From the NCBI GenBank assembly GCA_018376535.1, contig JAHABC010000006.1, forward strand, positions 1 through 64,000: DNA of 64,000 nucleotides. The letters are read 5' to 3'. This document shows, in pieces, positions 1 through 9,025 of the stretch (positions are counted from its first letter, which is position 1; every line of letters begins with the position of its first letter). Source of the stretch: Ruminococcus sp. (GTDB taxonomy: Bacteria > Bacillota > Clostridia > Oscillospirales > Ruminococcaceae). The position numbers and the translations under genes were made by a program. The notes beneath the pieces are model-generated. The model had not been told where the DNA came from and made no database searches. It saw only the letters and a list, made by a program, of their open reading frames with translations.

Positions 1-288
1 GTGAACTTCTGTTGTGGTGGTGGAGTTACTCTGTTCACTGGTTGTTGTGGAGTATTAATTGGCTCTATCTTTGGAGTAGCTTGTGGTGTCTGTACTGGTA
101 TGAACTTCTGTTGTGGTGGTGGAGTTACTCTGTTCACTGGTTGTCGTGGAGTATTAATTGGCTCTACCTTTGGAGTAGCTTGTGGAGTCTGTACTGGTGT
201 GAACTTCTGTTGTGGTGGTGGAGTTACTCTGTTCACTGGTTGTTGTGGAACTTTTGGAGTAGTATCTATAAATTTATCTATATTTTGA
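1..288 (-). repeat. 99-bp tandem repeat inside the zinc-ribbon gene
   Basis: Copies begin at 1, 100 and 199, exactly 99 bp apart, and are nearly identical at DNA level. Because 99 is divisible by three, copy-number change would keep the reading frame. The array continues off the left edge, so the total copy number is not visible. Confidence 0.9.
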
Positions 289-470
289 CTAGTAGCCATC
301 GAAACCTTTGGAGTTGCACTAGTATTAGATGTCTTATTATTAGTGGAACTTTCTGAAGTATCTTCTTTTTTAGACCAAGGTATCATACCAGTTAGCATAT
401 CAGCACCACAAGCACCACAATAACTAAAACCTTTAGGCATCTTTTGACCACATTTTTTACACTTTGGCAT
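1..470 (-). CDS. Zinc-ribbon protein with Pro/Gln-rich repeats, partial
   Basis: Read on the minus strand from the ATG at 470, with GAGG about 10 bases upstream, this frame stays open to the window edge, so the C-terminus is missing. The first 25 residues hold two Cys pairs (CKKCG and CGACG), typical of a zinc-ribbon of the kind found at the start of many Firmicutes membrane or scaffold proteins. A Ser/Thr/Asn-rich stretch follows. Then comes a 33-residue Pro/Gln-rich repeat (core QPVNRVTPPPQQKF) seen two and a bit times, encoded by a 99-bp DNA repeat at 1, 100 and 199. The plus-strand open frames here are shadows of this repeat. The function is unknown; the repeat is probably an extended, disordered linker. 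Confidence 0.75.
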   Translation of the reverse strand, partial: MPKCKKCGQKMPKGFSYCGACGADMLTGMIPWSKKEDTSESSTNNKTSNTSATPKVSMATSQNIDKFIDTTPKVPQQPVNRVTPPPQQKFTPVQTPQATPKVEPINTPRQPVNRVTPPPQQKFIPVQTPQATPKIEPINTPQQPVNRVTPPPQQKF

Positions 471-675
471 TTTAAAATCCTCATTTCTCCGCAAAATATG
501 ATTAAACTATCGACATTCTTACTGTTTTGCGGTGCAATAAGAATATCCCATTGAAATTTTAAAGCAAACTTCCGTACTTATTTAAATACACTAATATTAT
601 ATCACAATTTAGAATTATTTTCAATATATTTGAACCAACTTTTTTTATTTTTTTGTGTATATTTTATAATAAGTA

Positions 676-1536
676 TCAAATATTTCTAGTAAGTTGAAGT
701 GATATTATTCCAGTAATGCAAATAATTCCACCTATGATGCCTCTAGGCGAAGTTTTTTCGTGCTTTAGAATGTTTATCAAGAACATTACAATCAATATTA
801 GAGGTTGTATCAAAGAGTAGCTTATAACACTAATTTGAGCGACATAGTTTTCAATCAAAGAACCGATAGTGTTCACTACTCTAACGGCTGATAGCTTTGC
901 TATATCTTTTGGACGCTTTTTAAACTCTTGTACTGGATTGTAAAAGAATAACATTCCAAAACATATAAGAGCAAACGCAATACACATAGCTAGAGTACTA
1001 CTGCAAGTATCTTTTAATCTATGAATAACTATTCCATAACCAGATTTTGCAAATACAACTCCAACTAAACCTAAAGATATCTTTTTGTAGTCAATCTTTT
1101 TAGAGCCATCTTTTGCGATTAAAAACAATCCAGTAATAGTCATAGCAATAAAAGTTAGAGATATTATACTAAAAGATACTCCATTAAATATTACATCGTA
1201 TAAGTAAGATATAAATACTCCTAAACCTAACCAAGCCTTCAATTCAAACGCAGATAGTTCTGTCAATGTGAACGCCGTAAGTTTAAACTCTAATATTTTG
1301 CAGATGGTAAACACTCCAATGAGTACTATGGTTTCAACGTTTGGATAAAAATAGAAATCGAATGGCAGATACATTCCCATAAATACCAACATGGATAGCG
1401 ATAAGAAAAAAGTAAACGTATTACTAGACATCTTTGCTTTAGATATAAAATACTTATCACTATACGAACAGAATGTATAACTTGCCACTACACAAAGCAT
1501 AGGCAACATTATATAATAAAGTTCACTTCCTTTCAC
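676..1536 (-). CDS. EamA/DMT-family membrane transporter-like protein
   Basis: The 286-residue protein is strongly hydrophobic, with about ten predicted membrane helices in two halves, the layout of drug/metabolite transporter (EamA-like) permeases. No substrate can be read from the sequence. The frame opens with GTG at 1536, which lacks a clear ribosome site. An ATG at 1509 is an alternative, with GGAAG upstream but at long spacing (about 16 bases) and at the cost of part of the first helix. It lies downstream of cdaR but is separated from it by a hairpin, so it is probably transcribed on its own. The family call is moderate; other ten-helix exporters cannot be excluded. Confidence 0.6.
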   Translation of the reverse strand: MKGSELYYIMLPMLCVVASYTFCSYSDKYFISKAKMSSNTFTFFLSLSMLVFMGMYLPFDFYFYPNVETIVLIGVFTICKILEFKLTAFTLTELSAFELKAWLGLGVFISYLYDVIFNGVSFSIISLTFIAMTITGLFLIAKDGSKKIDYKKISLGLVGVVFAKSGYGIVIHRLKDTCSSTLAMCIAFALICFGMLFFYNPVQEFKKRPKDIAKLSAVRVVNTIGSLIENYVAQISVISYSLIQPLILIVMFLINILKHEKTSPRGIIGGIICITGIISLQLTRNI

Positions 1537-1582
1537 AATGATTAATTATATCATAGGATAATAAAAATTTCAACCAAAATAT

Positions 1583-1614
1583 AAGGAAACGATTTTTAAA
1601 ACAATCGTTTCCTT
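1583..1614 (-). terminator. Hairpin after cdaR
   Basis: A 12-bp inverted repeat (AAGGAAACGATT and its complement) with an 8-base loop lies just downstream of the cdaR stop on the minus strand. The following T-tract is weak (TTATATTTT), so termination may be partial. Confidence 0.6.
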
Positions 1615-1636
1615 AGTTGATATGATTATTTAATAT

Positions 1637-3001
1637 CTAATTTGTAGTAGTAGCAGAAGTACTATCTAAAGTTTGAGTATCTAGGATATTAGATGTACTA
1701 ATAGTAGTAACTTCCGAAGTCTTTTCGACAGCTTTTAATACGGCATTATGTTTTCCTAAACACCAAGCATTTGGATAGTCTGGTAACTGAATTGTAACTG
1801 GTGCATTAAACAGATTTCCAGTAATTTGAACACTACTTAAATCTACTTTAAGCACAAAGTCATCTTGATTAATCTCATCTATAACAGATGTAGGAGCAAC
1901 TACTTCCAACGCTAAACCACTGGTAACGGCTTGAATATCAAAACCATCTGGAACGTTCGTAAATACGAAGTTGTTCAAGTTAGTGAACTCTCTAGTAGAG
2001 TACTCATTTTTTGGTAGCGATATCGTAACAGTATCAATATTAGATATGTTTCTACAAGCCGTAGGAAGTTCAATATTGAAAGTTTTAGAGTAGTCGGCAG
2101 TTACTTCACGCATATCTATTTCAAAGGATAGTTCTTCTAACTTTTCCAACGAACTAGCTGAGGAAGCCACTACTATTTCTTTATCACTCATAACAAACTC
2201 TGGAATAAAATCGCTAGATGGTGCATTTATTACAGAATACTTTAGTTTTAAAGTCTTGGTCATGTATACTTGGAAGTCTATTTGAATATCTTTCAAATCG
2301 AAAGTTAAGCCATCAAAATTAATTTCGCTATCATTTTCGGAATAGATTGTCCAATCGTCTATATTAGTACTATGATATGTATAAGAATTATCAAGTTCTT
2401 TACTTTCTGAAACTTTTACTGTAAGTCTGTTAATGCTATCGACTTGTTTTTGAGGGCCAGTTATACTAATCGTAGATGGAGTAACTGTAGGAGAATTTTC
2501 GTCCATAATATAGCCATCTTTAGCTTTAATTTTAGGAGCATCTACAGTTATAGGAACATCTTTAGTAATATACTTGTCGAACTCTACGGTAACGTAACTA
2601 GGTTCTATAGTCTTTACCTCATAACTTTGGTTGCCATCTTTAGAGGTAACTCTTATTGATAGTTCATAAGTTCCAGCTTGAGTAACATTTTCGACCACAG
2701 CTTTAGCGACTAAATCGTCACTTTTTATGTTTCCTATTTTGGTTCTTTCGCCAGTGATTTTAGCTCTAACCTTTTCAACATCTTGTGATATGACACTTAA
2801 TTCATTCATTTCAGCAGAAGTATTAGAGATATCTATTTCTAAAGGAATGTTGCTTATAGTTTTATCTATAGTAGAGTACATTGTAACCGTTATTATATAC
2901 CAACTTATAAAAGCAATTCCAAAGGCACACAAAAGCTGTCTAGGTGACGACTTTTTAAAGTTGTGGAGCTGTTTTTGAAGATAATTAATTATTTTTTCCA
3001 T
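1637..3001 (-). CDS. cdaR: YbbR-domain protein, regulator of CdaA
   Basis: The 454-residue protein has a short cytoplasmic N-terminus, one membrane helix at about residues 22-41, and a long extracellular part made of several YbbR-type beta-rich repeats, ending in a Ser/Thr-rich tail. In Firmicutes the YbbR protein CdaR binds and modulates the membrane diadenylate cyclase CdaA. Its gene overlaps cdaA by 17 bp here, implying one transcript and coupled translation. GlmM, the usual third gene of this operon, is not next to it. Confidence 0.88.
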   Translation of the reverse strand: MEKIINYLQKQLHNFKKSSPRQLLCAFGIAFISWYIITVTMYSTIDKTISNIPLEIDISNTSAEMNELSVISQDVEKVRAKITGERTKIGNIKSDDLVAKAVVENVTQAGTYELSIRVTSKDGNQSYEVKTIEPSYVTVEFDKYITKDVPITVDAPKIKAKDGYIMDENSPTVTPSTISITGPQKQVDSINRLTVKVSESKELDNSYTYHSTNIDDWTIYSENDSEINFDGLTFDLKDIQIDFQVYMTKTLKLKYSVINAPSSDFIPEFVMSDKEIVVASSASSLEKLEELSFEIDMREVTADYSKTFNIELPTACRNISNIDTVTISLPKNEYSTREFTNLNNFVFTNVPDGFDIQAVTSGLALEVVAPTSVIDEINQDDFVLKVDLSSVQITGNLFNAPVTIQLPDYPNAWCLGKHNAVLKAVEKTSEVTTISTSNILDTQTLDSTSATTTN

Positions 3002-3929
3002 CTTTTGATTGCTCCTTTTTACTCTTAAACTTACTTTTTATAGAATTTTTACTAAACTTGGAATTATTTGGAACTGGGTCAGGTTCTGGTATTATTTTTT
3101 TAGTTAGATAATCTTTTAGAGTATCTTTGTTAAATCCTCTAGTGATTACGCCGTTTTCGGCTACAGAAATAGTTCCAGTTTCCTCAGATACTACTACTAT
3201 AATAGCATCGGAATTTTCACTCATACCTATGGCAGCTCTATGACGTGAACCCAACTTTTTATCTATATACTCTTCACGTTCAGGTTTAGGAAGAAAACAA
3301 GCAGCAGCCAAAATCATACCATCACGCATAATTACCGCACCATCATGTAGAGGTGTTTTAGGATAGAATATATTACCAAATAACTCTTTACTAGGTGTAG
3401 CGTTCATAATAGTACCAGTTTTAATTTGAACGTCTAATTTGAACTTTCTTTCCAAGACGAACAACGCTCCCGTCGTAGATGCCGAAAGTTCTTCACATGA
3501 TAGACATATCATATCTATGGCATACTGCCATTTTTCTATTGGAGTTGCAACTTGTTCATTCATAAAAGAAAATAGATTTAATTTTGACATATTAGTACTA
3601 CCAAATTTTTCTAACGCTCTGCGTAGTTCTGGTTGGAACATTATTAAAATAGCAATCAAGCCGATATTTAAAGTATTATCCAGCAAGAACGTCATGGATT
3701 TTAACCCGACAGTCTTACATATAAGATATACAATAATAATCCAAGCGACACCCTTTAAAAGTTGTCCTGCTCTAGTTTCCCTAATAATTTTTAGCAGATA
3801 GTATATCAATAGTGTCAACAGTAGAATATCTATAACATCTACTAAGGTTATAGATTGTATTACACTTAAAATAGTACCTAAAGCATCATATATGTAGTCC
3901 GAAATACTTGAAAAAGACAGTTTACTCAC
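2985..3929 (-). CDS. cdaA: Diadenylate cyclase CdaA
   Basis: CdaA makes the essential second messenger c-di-AMP from two ATP at the membrane. The 314-residue protein shows three N-terminal membrane helices (about residues 25-105) and the DisA_N cyclase domain, with the signature motifs LHDGAVI and GSRHRAA. The C-terminal tail is Lys/Ser-rich. The frame opens with GTG at 3929, with AAGGGAAG very close upstream, so the exact start is not certain; no better in-frame start is visible. It is followed by cdaR with an overlap. Confidence 0.93.
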   Translation of the reverse strand: MSKLSFSSISDYIYDALGTILSVIQSITLVDVIDILLLTLLIYYLLKIIRETRAGQLLKGVAWIIIVYLICKTVGLKSMTFLLDNTLNIGLIAILIMFQPELRRALEKFGSTNMSKLNLFSFMNEQVATPIEKWQYAIDMICLSCEELSASTTGALFVLERKFKLDVQIKTGTIMNATPSKELFGNIFYPKTPLHDGAVIMRDGMILAAACFLPKPEREEYIDKKLGSRHRAAIGMSENSDAIIVVVSEETGTISVAENGVITRGFNKDTLKDYLTKKIIPEPDPVPNNSKFSKNSIKSKFKSKKEQSKDGKNN

Positions 3930-3979
3930 TTCCCTTATATTATTGAATACAGAATAACTAACATAATAACAGAACGAAT

Positions 3980-4003
3980 AGGGCGTACATATATAGACGC
4001 CCT
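3980..4003 (-). terminator. Hairpin between the desulfurase gene and cdaA
   Basis: An inverted repeat (AGGGCGT and its partner AGACGCCCT) lies downstream of the cysteine-desulfurase-like gene on the minus strand, about 85 bp past its stop. The T-rich tail is short. It probably separates this unit from cdaA-cdaR. Confidence 0.5.
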
Positions 4004-4087
4004 TATAACGCTCTAAAGTATAATTAAACTATAATACTATTTTACTACTAAATAGATATCATTTCAAGAGTTTTTTCAAATTGTAAT

Positions 4088-5230
4088 CTAATTTTTAATA
4101 TTGTAATCAAATTTTTTTAGAGTTGCAACTAAAAGATATACTTCCTTTGGAGTATTAAATATAGACGGTGAAAATCTAACAGTACCGTTGTTAGTTCCTA
4201 AATATGCGTGAGCAAGTGCTGAACAATGAAAACCATCTCTTAAACAAAAACCTCTGCTATTTAGATACTCTCCTAACTCATTTGATGGAACTCCATCAAT
4301 GTTAAAAGATACTATTGGCAGATAGTTCGCAGTACTATTTCTATATATAACTATATTTGGAATATCTTTAATTCCATTGATAAATATTTCACATAACTTC
4401 TTTTCGTGTTCAAATATTTTATTAATTCCCATATTGGAGATAAACTCTATTCCAGATTTTAAAGATACTATTCCAACTATATTTAAAGTACCACTTTCCA
4501 AGCTATCTGGCAAGAAGTTTGGCTGTTCTAGTTGTGTGGAAGTACTTCCAGTACCTCCGAACATTAAAGGACGTATCTTATACTTACCATCGGATATTAA
4601 TATTCCAGACGATGACGAACCATACAAGGACTTATGTCCTGAAGTACATAGAATATTTATACTATCATGTTTTAATGATATTGGAATAATTCCACTACCT
4701 TGAGAGCCATCTGCAATGTAGCAAATGCCTCTTTGCTGACATATTTCTCCTATAGATTTAAAAGGCAATATCTGTCCAGTCACGTTACTACCTATGGTGG
4801 TAACTACCAATCTAGTATTGGATTTCAACGCCATCTTAAAATTTTGAATGGTTTCTGTATCCGTTGAACCTACATTGAATACACTATAGGTTATATAGTT
4901 ATTCTCACTTAGATAGTATATAGGTCTTGATACTGAATTATGTTCTAAACAACTAATTACCACATGGTCGCCTTTGTTTAGAGTTCCAAATATAGCAGTA
5001 TTCAACGATTGCGTACAGTTTTGAGTAAATACTACATTCTCCGATGAGGCATCGAAAAAGTTAGCAATAGTATCTCTAGTAGAGTAAACCTGTTCAGAAG
5101 ATATCATAGATAGTCTATGTCCACCACGTCCAGCATTGCCACCACACCTTTCCACTGCAAAGTTGACGGCGTTTATAACTTGTTTGGGCTTTGGATAACT
5201 TGTAGCTGAATTATCAAAATTAATTAGCAA
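4088..5230 (-). CDS. Cysteine desulfurase-family aminotransferase (class V)
   Basis: This 380-residue PLP enzyme has the class V aminotransferase fold. The likely Schiff-base lysine is in TSGHKSLYG (about residue 200), and the C-terminal loop FHCSALAHAYLG carries the cysteine expected to take the persulfide. It matches the TIGR01977-like subgroup, often found with a DUF3343 carrier, rather than standard IscS or SufS. The DUF3343 gene ends 14 bp upstream, so the two form an operon. Sulfur or selenium transfer is inferred from family and context; no SelD or SUF genes are in the window. GGAGG precedes the ATG. Confidence 0.85.
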   Translation of the reverse strand: MLINFDNSATSYPKPKQVINAVNFAVERCGGNAGRGGHRLSMISSEQVYSTRDTIANFFDASSENVVFTQNCTQSLNTAIFGTLNKGDHVVISCLEHNSVSRPIYYLSENNYITYSVFNVGSTDTETIQNFKMALKSNTRLVVTTIGSNVTGQILPFKSIGEICQQRGICYIADGSQGSGIIPISLKHDSINILCTSGHKSLYGSSSSGILISDGKYKIRPLMFGGTGSTSTQLEQPNFLPDSLESGTLNIVGIVSLKSGIEFISNMGINKIFEHEKKLCEIFINGIKDIPNIVIYRNSTANYLPIVSFNIDGVPSNELGEYLNSRGFCLRDGFHCSALAHAYLGTNNGTVRFSPSIFNTPKEVYLLVATLKKFDYNIKN

Positions 5231-5244
5231 TTAAAATTCACCTC

Positions 5245-5442
5245 CTATAAAAGTTCTTTTATAGGAATGCCCTCTTCTTTTAGAGTAGAAAATACCATAT
5301 TTTTAGGAGCATCTACAATTAGAACATACTCACAACCATTAGGTTTAACTTTGTGAAGTATGTTACAAGTATATCCCAACTTTGAAAATATACTTTTAGA
5401 CTTATTTGCAAACGTTAATGATACCATTAATACTTTAGTCAT
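5245..5442 (-). CDS. DUF3343 putative Se/S carrier protein
   Basis: This 65-residue protein resembles the DUF3343 family, proposed to carry sulfur or selenium for a partner desulfurase. Cysteines are present at about residues 26 and 38. A clear AGAGGTG ribosome site precedes the ATG. It is the first gene of a two-gene operon with the class V aminotransferase. The carrier role rests on the family annotation and the pairing, not on a motif proven here. Confidence 0.75.
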   Translation of the reverse strand: MTKVLMVSLTFANKSKSIFSKLGYTCNILHKVKPNGCEYVLIVDAPKNMVFSTLKEEGIPIKELL

Positions 5443-5537
5443 AATAAAAAATCACCTCTTTCTACATATTATATGCAAAAGTTCCAATAAAAGATATTAT
5501 TTTCAAAATCTAATAAAAATACCATATTTTAATATGT

Positions 5538-5547
5538 TAAACGTTTA
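5538..5547. promoter_or_regulatory. LacI-type operator-like palindrome (distal)
   Basis: The perfect palindrome TAAACGTTTA has the central CG and AT flanks typical of LacI/CcpA-family operators. The same 10-mer recurs about 200 bp downstream, next to the GH9 gene, which would suit DNA looping between dimers. The regulator is not in the window. Confidence 0.5.
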
Positions 5548-5739
5548 CATTGATAGTATTATTATAAATTCAAAACTTTATAAAATACATATTATTCTAC
5601 TTAAACGATTAACACTCATACTTACAAGCCTTAAATTGAAAACAATTTGTAAACATTTCAGAAATATATTCCATTTTCTTTAAAAATATTGTATAATATG
5701 AATAGTATTTTTTCGATTTGTGAAAAAAGAACCTTTCAC

Positions 5740-5751
5740 TTAAACGTTTAA
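5740..5751. promoter_or_regulatory. LacI-type operator-like palindrome (proximal)
   Basis: The palindrome TTAAACGTTTAA lies between the -10 element (5692-5697) and the GH9 start codon, a position where a bound repressor would block transcription. A related palindrome sits at the same relative place upstream of the GH31 gene. Confidence 0.55.
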
Positions 5752-5775
5752 TATTTATTAAGGAGATTTTTTATA

Positions 5776-8700
5776 ATGGGTAAGATTTCAAAAAGATGTT
5801 CTAAAGCAATCGCAATAGGTTGTGCTTTAATCGTATCTGCGAGTGGTTTTGCGTTTATGCCATCTAATGCGACCGTAAAGGTTGAGGCAGCAGATTACAA
5901 CTACGCAAAGGGTTTACAATACTCCATGTATCTATACGATGCTAATATGTGTGGTACTGAAGTAGATAACTACTCTGCTATGGATTGGCGTGGTAACTGT
6001 CATACAGATGACGCTAATGCTACTGCTCCAAATGGTAAGTCTGTAGACGTATCTGGTGGATATCACGATGCAGGTGACCACGTTAAGTTTGGTTTACCTC
6101 AAGCCTATTCTGCATCTGTATTAGGTTGGGGTTACTATGAGTTTAAAGATGCTTATACTCAAACTGGTCAAGCTGACCACATGAAAACTATATCTACATA
6201 CTTTGCGAACTACTTCAAGAACTGTACAGTAATGGAAAACGGTAAAGTTACAGCTTTCTGTTATCAAGTAGGCGAAGGAAATTCCGACCATGATGAATGG
6301 TGTTCACCAGAAAGTCAAAATATCAACAGACCTACTTACTGGGCAACTTCAAGCAATCCAGCTACCGATATAGTTGCTAATACTGTTGGTGCTTTGGCAT
6401 TCCACTACAAGAACTTTGGTGATACTGAATCTTTAACTTACGCAAAGGCTCTATATGAATTTGCAAAATCCAATAGCAAGCAAATCGCTACTGATGGAAC
6501 TACTCCATTCTACACTAGCGATAGCTACATTGATGACTTAATGTGGGCTGCTGCTGCTCTATATACTGTTACTGGTGACCAATCTTATGTTACTGATGCT
6601 AACCAATTCTTAAATGATACTGGTGATGCTTATAAATTCTGTAGCGATTGGCCTCTATGTTGGGGTAATATGTGGCCTGTAGTAAATCTTATCTTTGGTC
6701 AACTAAGTAGCGGTATCAATAACAATCAACATTTGGATTGGGGTTCTTTAAACTCTCAAATGATGGAACAAGTTGAAAAGACTATGACATCTTTCCAAAG
6801 CAAAACTACCCTAGATGGCGGTTACGTTTGCTTTGATAACTGGGGCAGTGCTAGATACAATACCGCTATGCAACTAGTAGGTCTTGCTTATGATAAAATA
6901 AATGGTACTGATAAGTATGGTACATGGGCAAAATCTCAAATGGATTATTTAATGGGTGGTAATAATAAAAATCAATGCTATATTACTGGCTTTAGTGATA
7001 ATTCTGTTACTAACGCTCATCACCGTGCTGCAAGTGGTTTGAGTACTTTCCCTAAGGAAAATACTCACATAGAGATGGGACATACTTTAATAGGTGCATT
7101 AGTTGGTGGTCCTAAACAAGATGGCTCATTCAATGATAATATCAGCGAATACGAATACACTGAAGTAACTTTGGACTACAATGCAGGTTTTGCTGGTGCT
7201 TTAGCTGGTCTATACTTAAAGTATGGTAGTGGTCAATCTGTAGATAGTTCTATAGTAGGTGTTAATGGTTCAAAAGTTCCAGATGTAACTACTACTACAA
7301 CTACTTCTACTACAACTACAACAAGTACTTCTAATTCTGTAACAAATCCAACACCTACGGTTACTACTACTGGAAGTCAAAGTGGTGGCAAGGATATCTT
7401 GACTAGGACAGACTTAGAAAAAAATACTGACGGTACTGACGTTCTTAAAATCTATGTAAATACAGATGACAATGATACCGTTACTGTTACTATGACTGGT
7501 GGTAAACCTGGTGCTACTACTTCTGGTCAAGTTGGATATTGGGATAATAATGCTCAAAAATGGGTTGGTTCTGTAGATGATTGGGAAGAAAAGAAGTTCG
7601 ATAGCAATGGTAACTTAACTATCACTGGAGTTAAAGTTCCTAAGGATACTAAAGACGTTCAAATTATGCTAACTTACTACGCAGATTGGTCTACTGGTAC
7701 AGAAAAAAATCTTGATAAGAGTAGTTTAAATGTATCTGTAACTAGTGGTACTGGTAGTACTAATACAACAGTTACAACAGTTACATCTTCACCATATGTT
7801 ACATCATATACTTCAACAAGTACAACTACTGGAAGTCAAAGTGGTGGAAAGAATATCTTAACTAAGACAGAACTAGAAAAGAATACTGACGGTACTGACG
7901 TTCTTAAAATCCATGTGGATACAGACGATAACGACACCGTTACTGTTACTATGACTGGTGGTAAACCTGGTGCTACTACTTCTGGTGAAGTTGGCTATTG
8001 GGATAACAATTCTCAAAAGTGGGTTGGCAAATACTTCGATTGGGCTGAAAAGAAGTTCGATAGTAATGGTAACTTGACTATCACTGGGGTTAAAGTTCCT
8101 AAGAATACTAAAGATGTTCAAATCATGCTAACTTACTACGCAGATTGGTCTACTGGTGTAGAAAAAAATCTTGATAAGAGTAGTTTAAATGTATCTGTAA
8201 CTAGTGGTAATGGTGGTAATACAACAGTTACATCTTCACCAAATAATACTACAGTTAGCAATCCAATAAATACCACTGCACCTACTCCAAGTGGTGAGAA
8301 CATTGTAAGCAAAACTGACTTTGAAAAGAATACTGATGGTACTGACGTTCTTAAAATATACATAAATACTACTGATAATGATACCGTTACTATTACTATG
8401 ACTGGTGGTAAACCTGGTGCTACTACTTCTGGTGAAGTCGGCTATTGGGATAATAACACTCAAAAGTGGGTTGGCAAATACTTCGATTGGGCTGAAAAGA
8501 AGTTCGATGGTAATGGTAACTTGACTATCACTGGGGTTAAAGTTCCTAAGAATACTAAAGATGTTCAAATTATGCTAACTTACTACGCAGATTGGTCTAC
8601 TGGTGTAGAAAAAAATCTTGATAAGAGTAGTTTAAATGTATCTGTAACTAATAATGGTGCTACTACAAATCCAACTACAATAACTACTAAGACTACGACA

Positions 8701-8949
8701 GTATACAATCCAACACCTACAGTAACGGCAACAAGTACATCAAGAAACACTGGTTCTGCTACATTGGTAGGCGACGTTAATGGTGATGGTTCTGTTAAGT
8801 CTAACGATTTACTAATGCTTAAAAAGTATCTACTAGGTTTAGAAGATTTAACTACTTCACAACTTACTAATGCCGATATTAATGGTGATGGCGATGTTAA
8901 ATCTAATGACTTACTACAACTCAAAAAGATGTTATTAGGTCTTGCATAA
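5776..8949 (+). CDS. Secreted GH9 cellulase with three repeated modules and dockerin
   Basis: The 1057-residue enzyme starts with a signal peptide (cleavage near residue 38). A GH9 endoglucanase domain follows to about residue 495: GGYHDAGDHVKFG (near 94-106) carries the catalytic aspartates, NAHHRAASG is a variant of the PHHR motif, and TEVTLDYNAGF (near 460-470) carries the acid glutamate. Thr-rich linkers then separate three near-identical ~120-residue beta-rich modules (about 537-657, 690-810 and 838-960), probably carbohydrate-binding; I do not assign a CBM family. A C-terminal dockerin with two calcium loops (DVNGDGSVKSND, DINGDGDVKSND) should attach the enzyme to a cohesin. AAGGAG precedes the ATG. 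Regulation through the flanking palindromes is inferred. Confidence 0.93.
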   Translation: MGKISKRCSKAIAIGCALIVSASGFAFMPSNATVKVEAADYNYAKGLQYSMYLYDANMCGTEVDNYSAMDWRGNCHTDDANATAPNGKSVDVSGGYHDAGDHVKFGLPQAYSASVLGWGYYEFKDAYTQTGQADHMKTISTYFANYFKNCTVMENGKVTAFCYQVGEGNSDHDEWCSPESQNINRPTYWATSSNPATDIVANTVGALAFHYKNFGDTESLTYAKALYEFAKSNSKQIATDGTTPFYTSDSYIDDLMWAAAALYTVTGDQSYVTDANQFLNDTGDAYKFCSDWPLCWGNMWPVVNLIFGQLSSGINNNQHLDWGSLNSQMMEQVEKTMTSFQSKTTLDGGYVCFDNWGSARYNTAMQLVGLAYDKINGTDKYGTWAKSQMDYLMGGNNKNQCYITGFSDNSVTNAHHRAASGLSTFPKENTHIEMGHTLIGALVGGPKQDGSFNDNISEYEYTEVTLDYNAGFAGALAGLYLKYGSGQSVDSSIVGVNGSKVPDVTTTTTTSTTTTTSTSNSVTNPTPTVTTTGSQSGGKDILTRTDLEKNTDGTDVLKIYVNTDDNDTVTVTMTGGKPGATTSGQVGYWDNNAQKWVGSVDDWEEKKFDSNGNLTITGVKVPKDTKDVQIMLTYYADWSTGTEKNLDKSSLNVSVTSGTGSTNTTVTTVTSSPYVTSYTSTSTTTGSQSGGKNILTKTELEKNTDGTDVLKIHVDTDDNDTVTVTMTGGKPGATTSGEVGYWDNNSQKWVGKYFDWAEKKFDSNGNLTITGVKVPKNTKDVQIMLTYYADWSTGVEKNLDKSSLNVSVTSGNGGNTTVTSSPNNTTVSNPINTTAPTPSGENIVSKTDFEKNTDGTDVLKIYINTTDNDTVTITMTGGKPGATTSGEVGYWDNNTQKWVGKYFDWAEKKFDGNGNLTITGVKVPKNTKDVQIMLTYYADWSTGVEKNLDKSSLNVSVTNNGATTNPTTITTKTTTVYNPTPTVTATSTSRNTGSATLVGDVNGDGSVKSNDLLMLKKYLLGLEDLTTSQLTNADINGDGDVKSNDLLQLKKMLLGLA
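7384..8652 (+). repeat. Three near-identical ~120-residue module copies
   Basis: Equivalent points lie at 7441, 7900 and 8347, i.e. spacings of 459 and 447 bp. Long stretches are identical at DNA level, especially copies two and three, pointing to recent duplication or gene conversion. Each copy has the conserved aromatics GYWDN, QKWVG and YYADWSTG. Two more divergent copies lie in the next gene. Confidence 0.9.
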
Positions 8950-8970
8950 TCTTTTAGATTTCAATATTTT

Positions 8971-9010
8971 AAAGAACTTCTTGCTATACCTTAGTAAGAG
9001 GTTCTTTTTT
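8971..9010 (+). terminator. Rho-independent terminator after the GH9 gene
   Basis: AAGAACTTCTTGCTA pairs with its near-complement TTAGTAAGAGGTTCTT around a short loop and is followed by a run of six T, 22 bp after the stop codon. Confidence 0.85.
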
Positions 9011-9025
9011 ATTCCGTTTTGGTTA

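Larger units (their letters stand above)
5443..5775. promoter_or_regulatory. Divergent intergenic region upstream of the GH9 gene
   Basis: This AT-rich 333-bp region between the DUF3343 operon (minus) and the GH9 gene (plus) has no credible gene. It contains a good -10 (TATAAT, 5692-5697) for the GH9 gene with a poor -35. It also carries two perfect palindromes TAAACGTTTA (5538-5547 and 5741-5750) and one imperfect copy (5601-5612). Confidence 0.6.

Noticed and set aside
1..356. Two plus-strand open frames rich in Cys/Trp
   Set aside because: They are antisense shadows of the minus-strand 99-bp repeat gene; no ribosome site and periodic composition.
5360..5683. Plus-strand 107-residue frame upstream of the GH9 gene
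   Set aside because: No ribosome site, overlaps the DUF3343 gene in antisense, low-complexity composition.
7384..8652. CRISPR-like repetition
   Set aside because: The units are ~450 bp coding modules, not short repeats with unique spacers.
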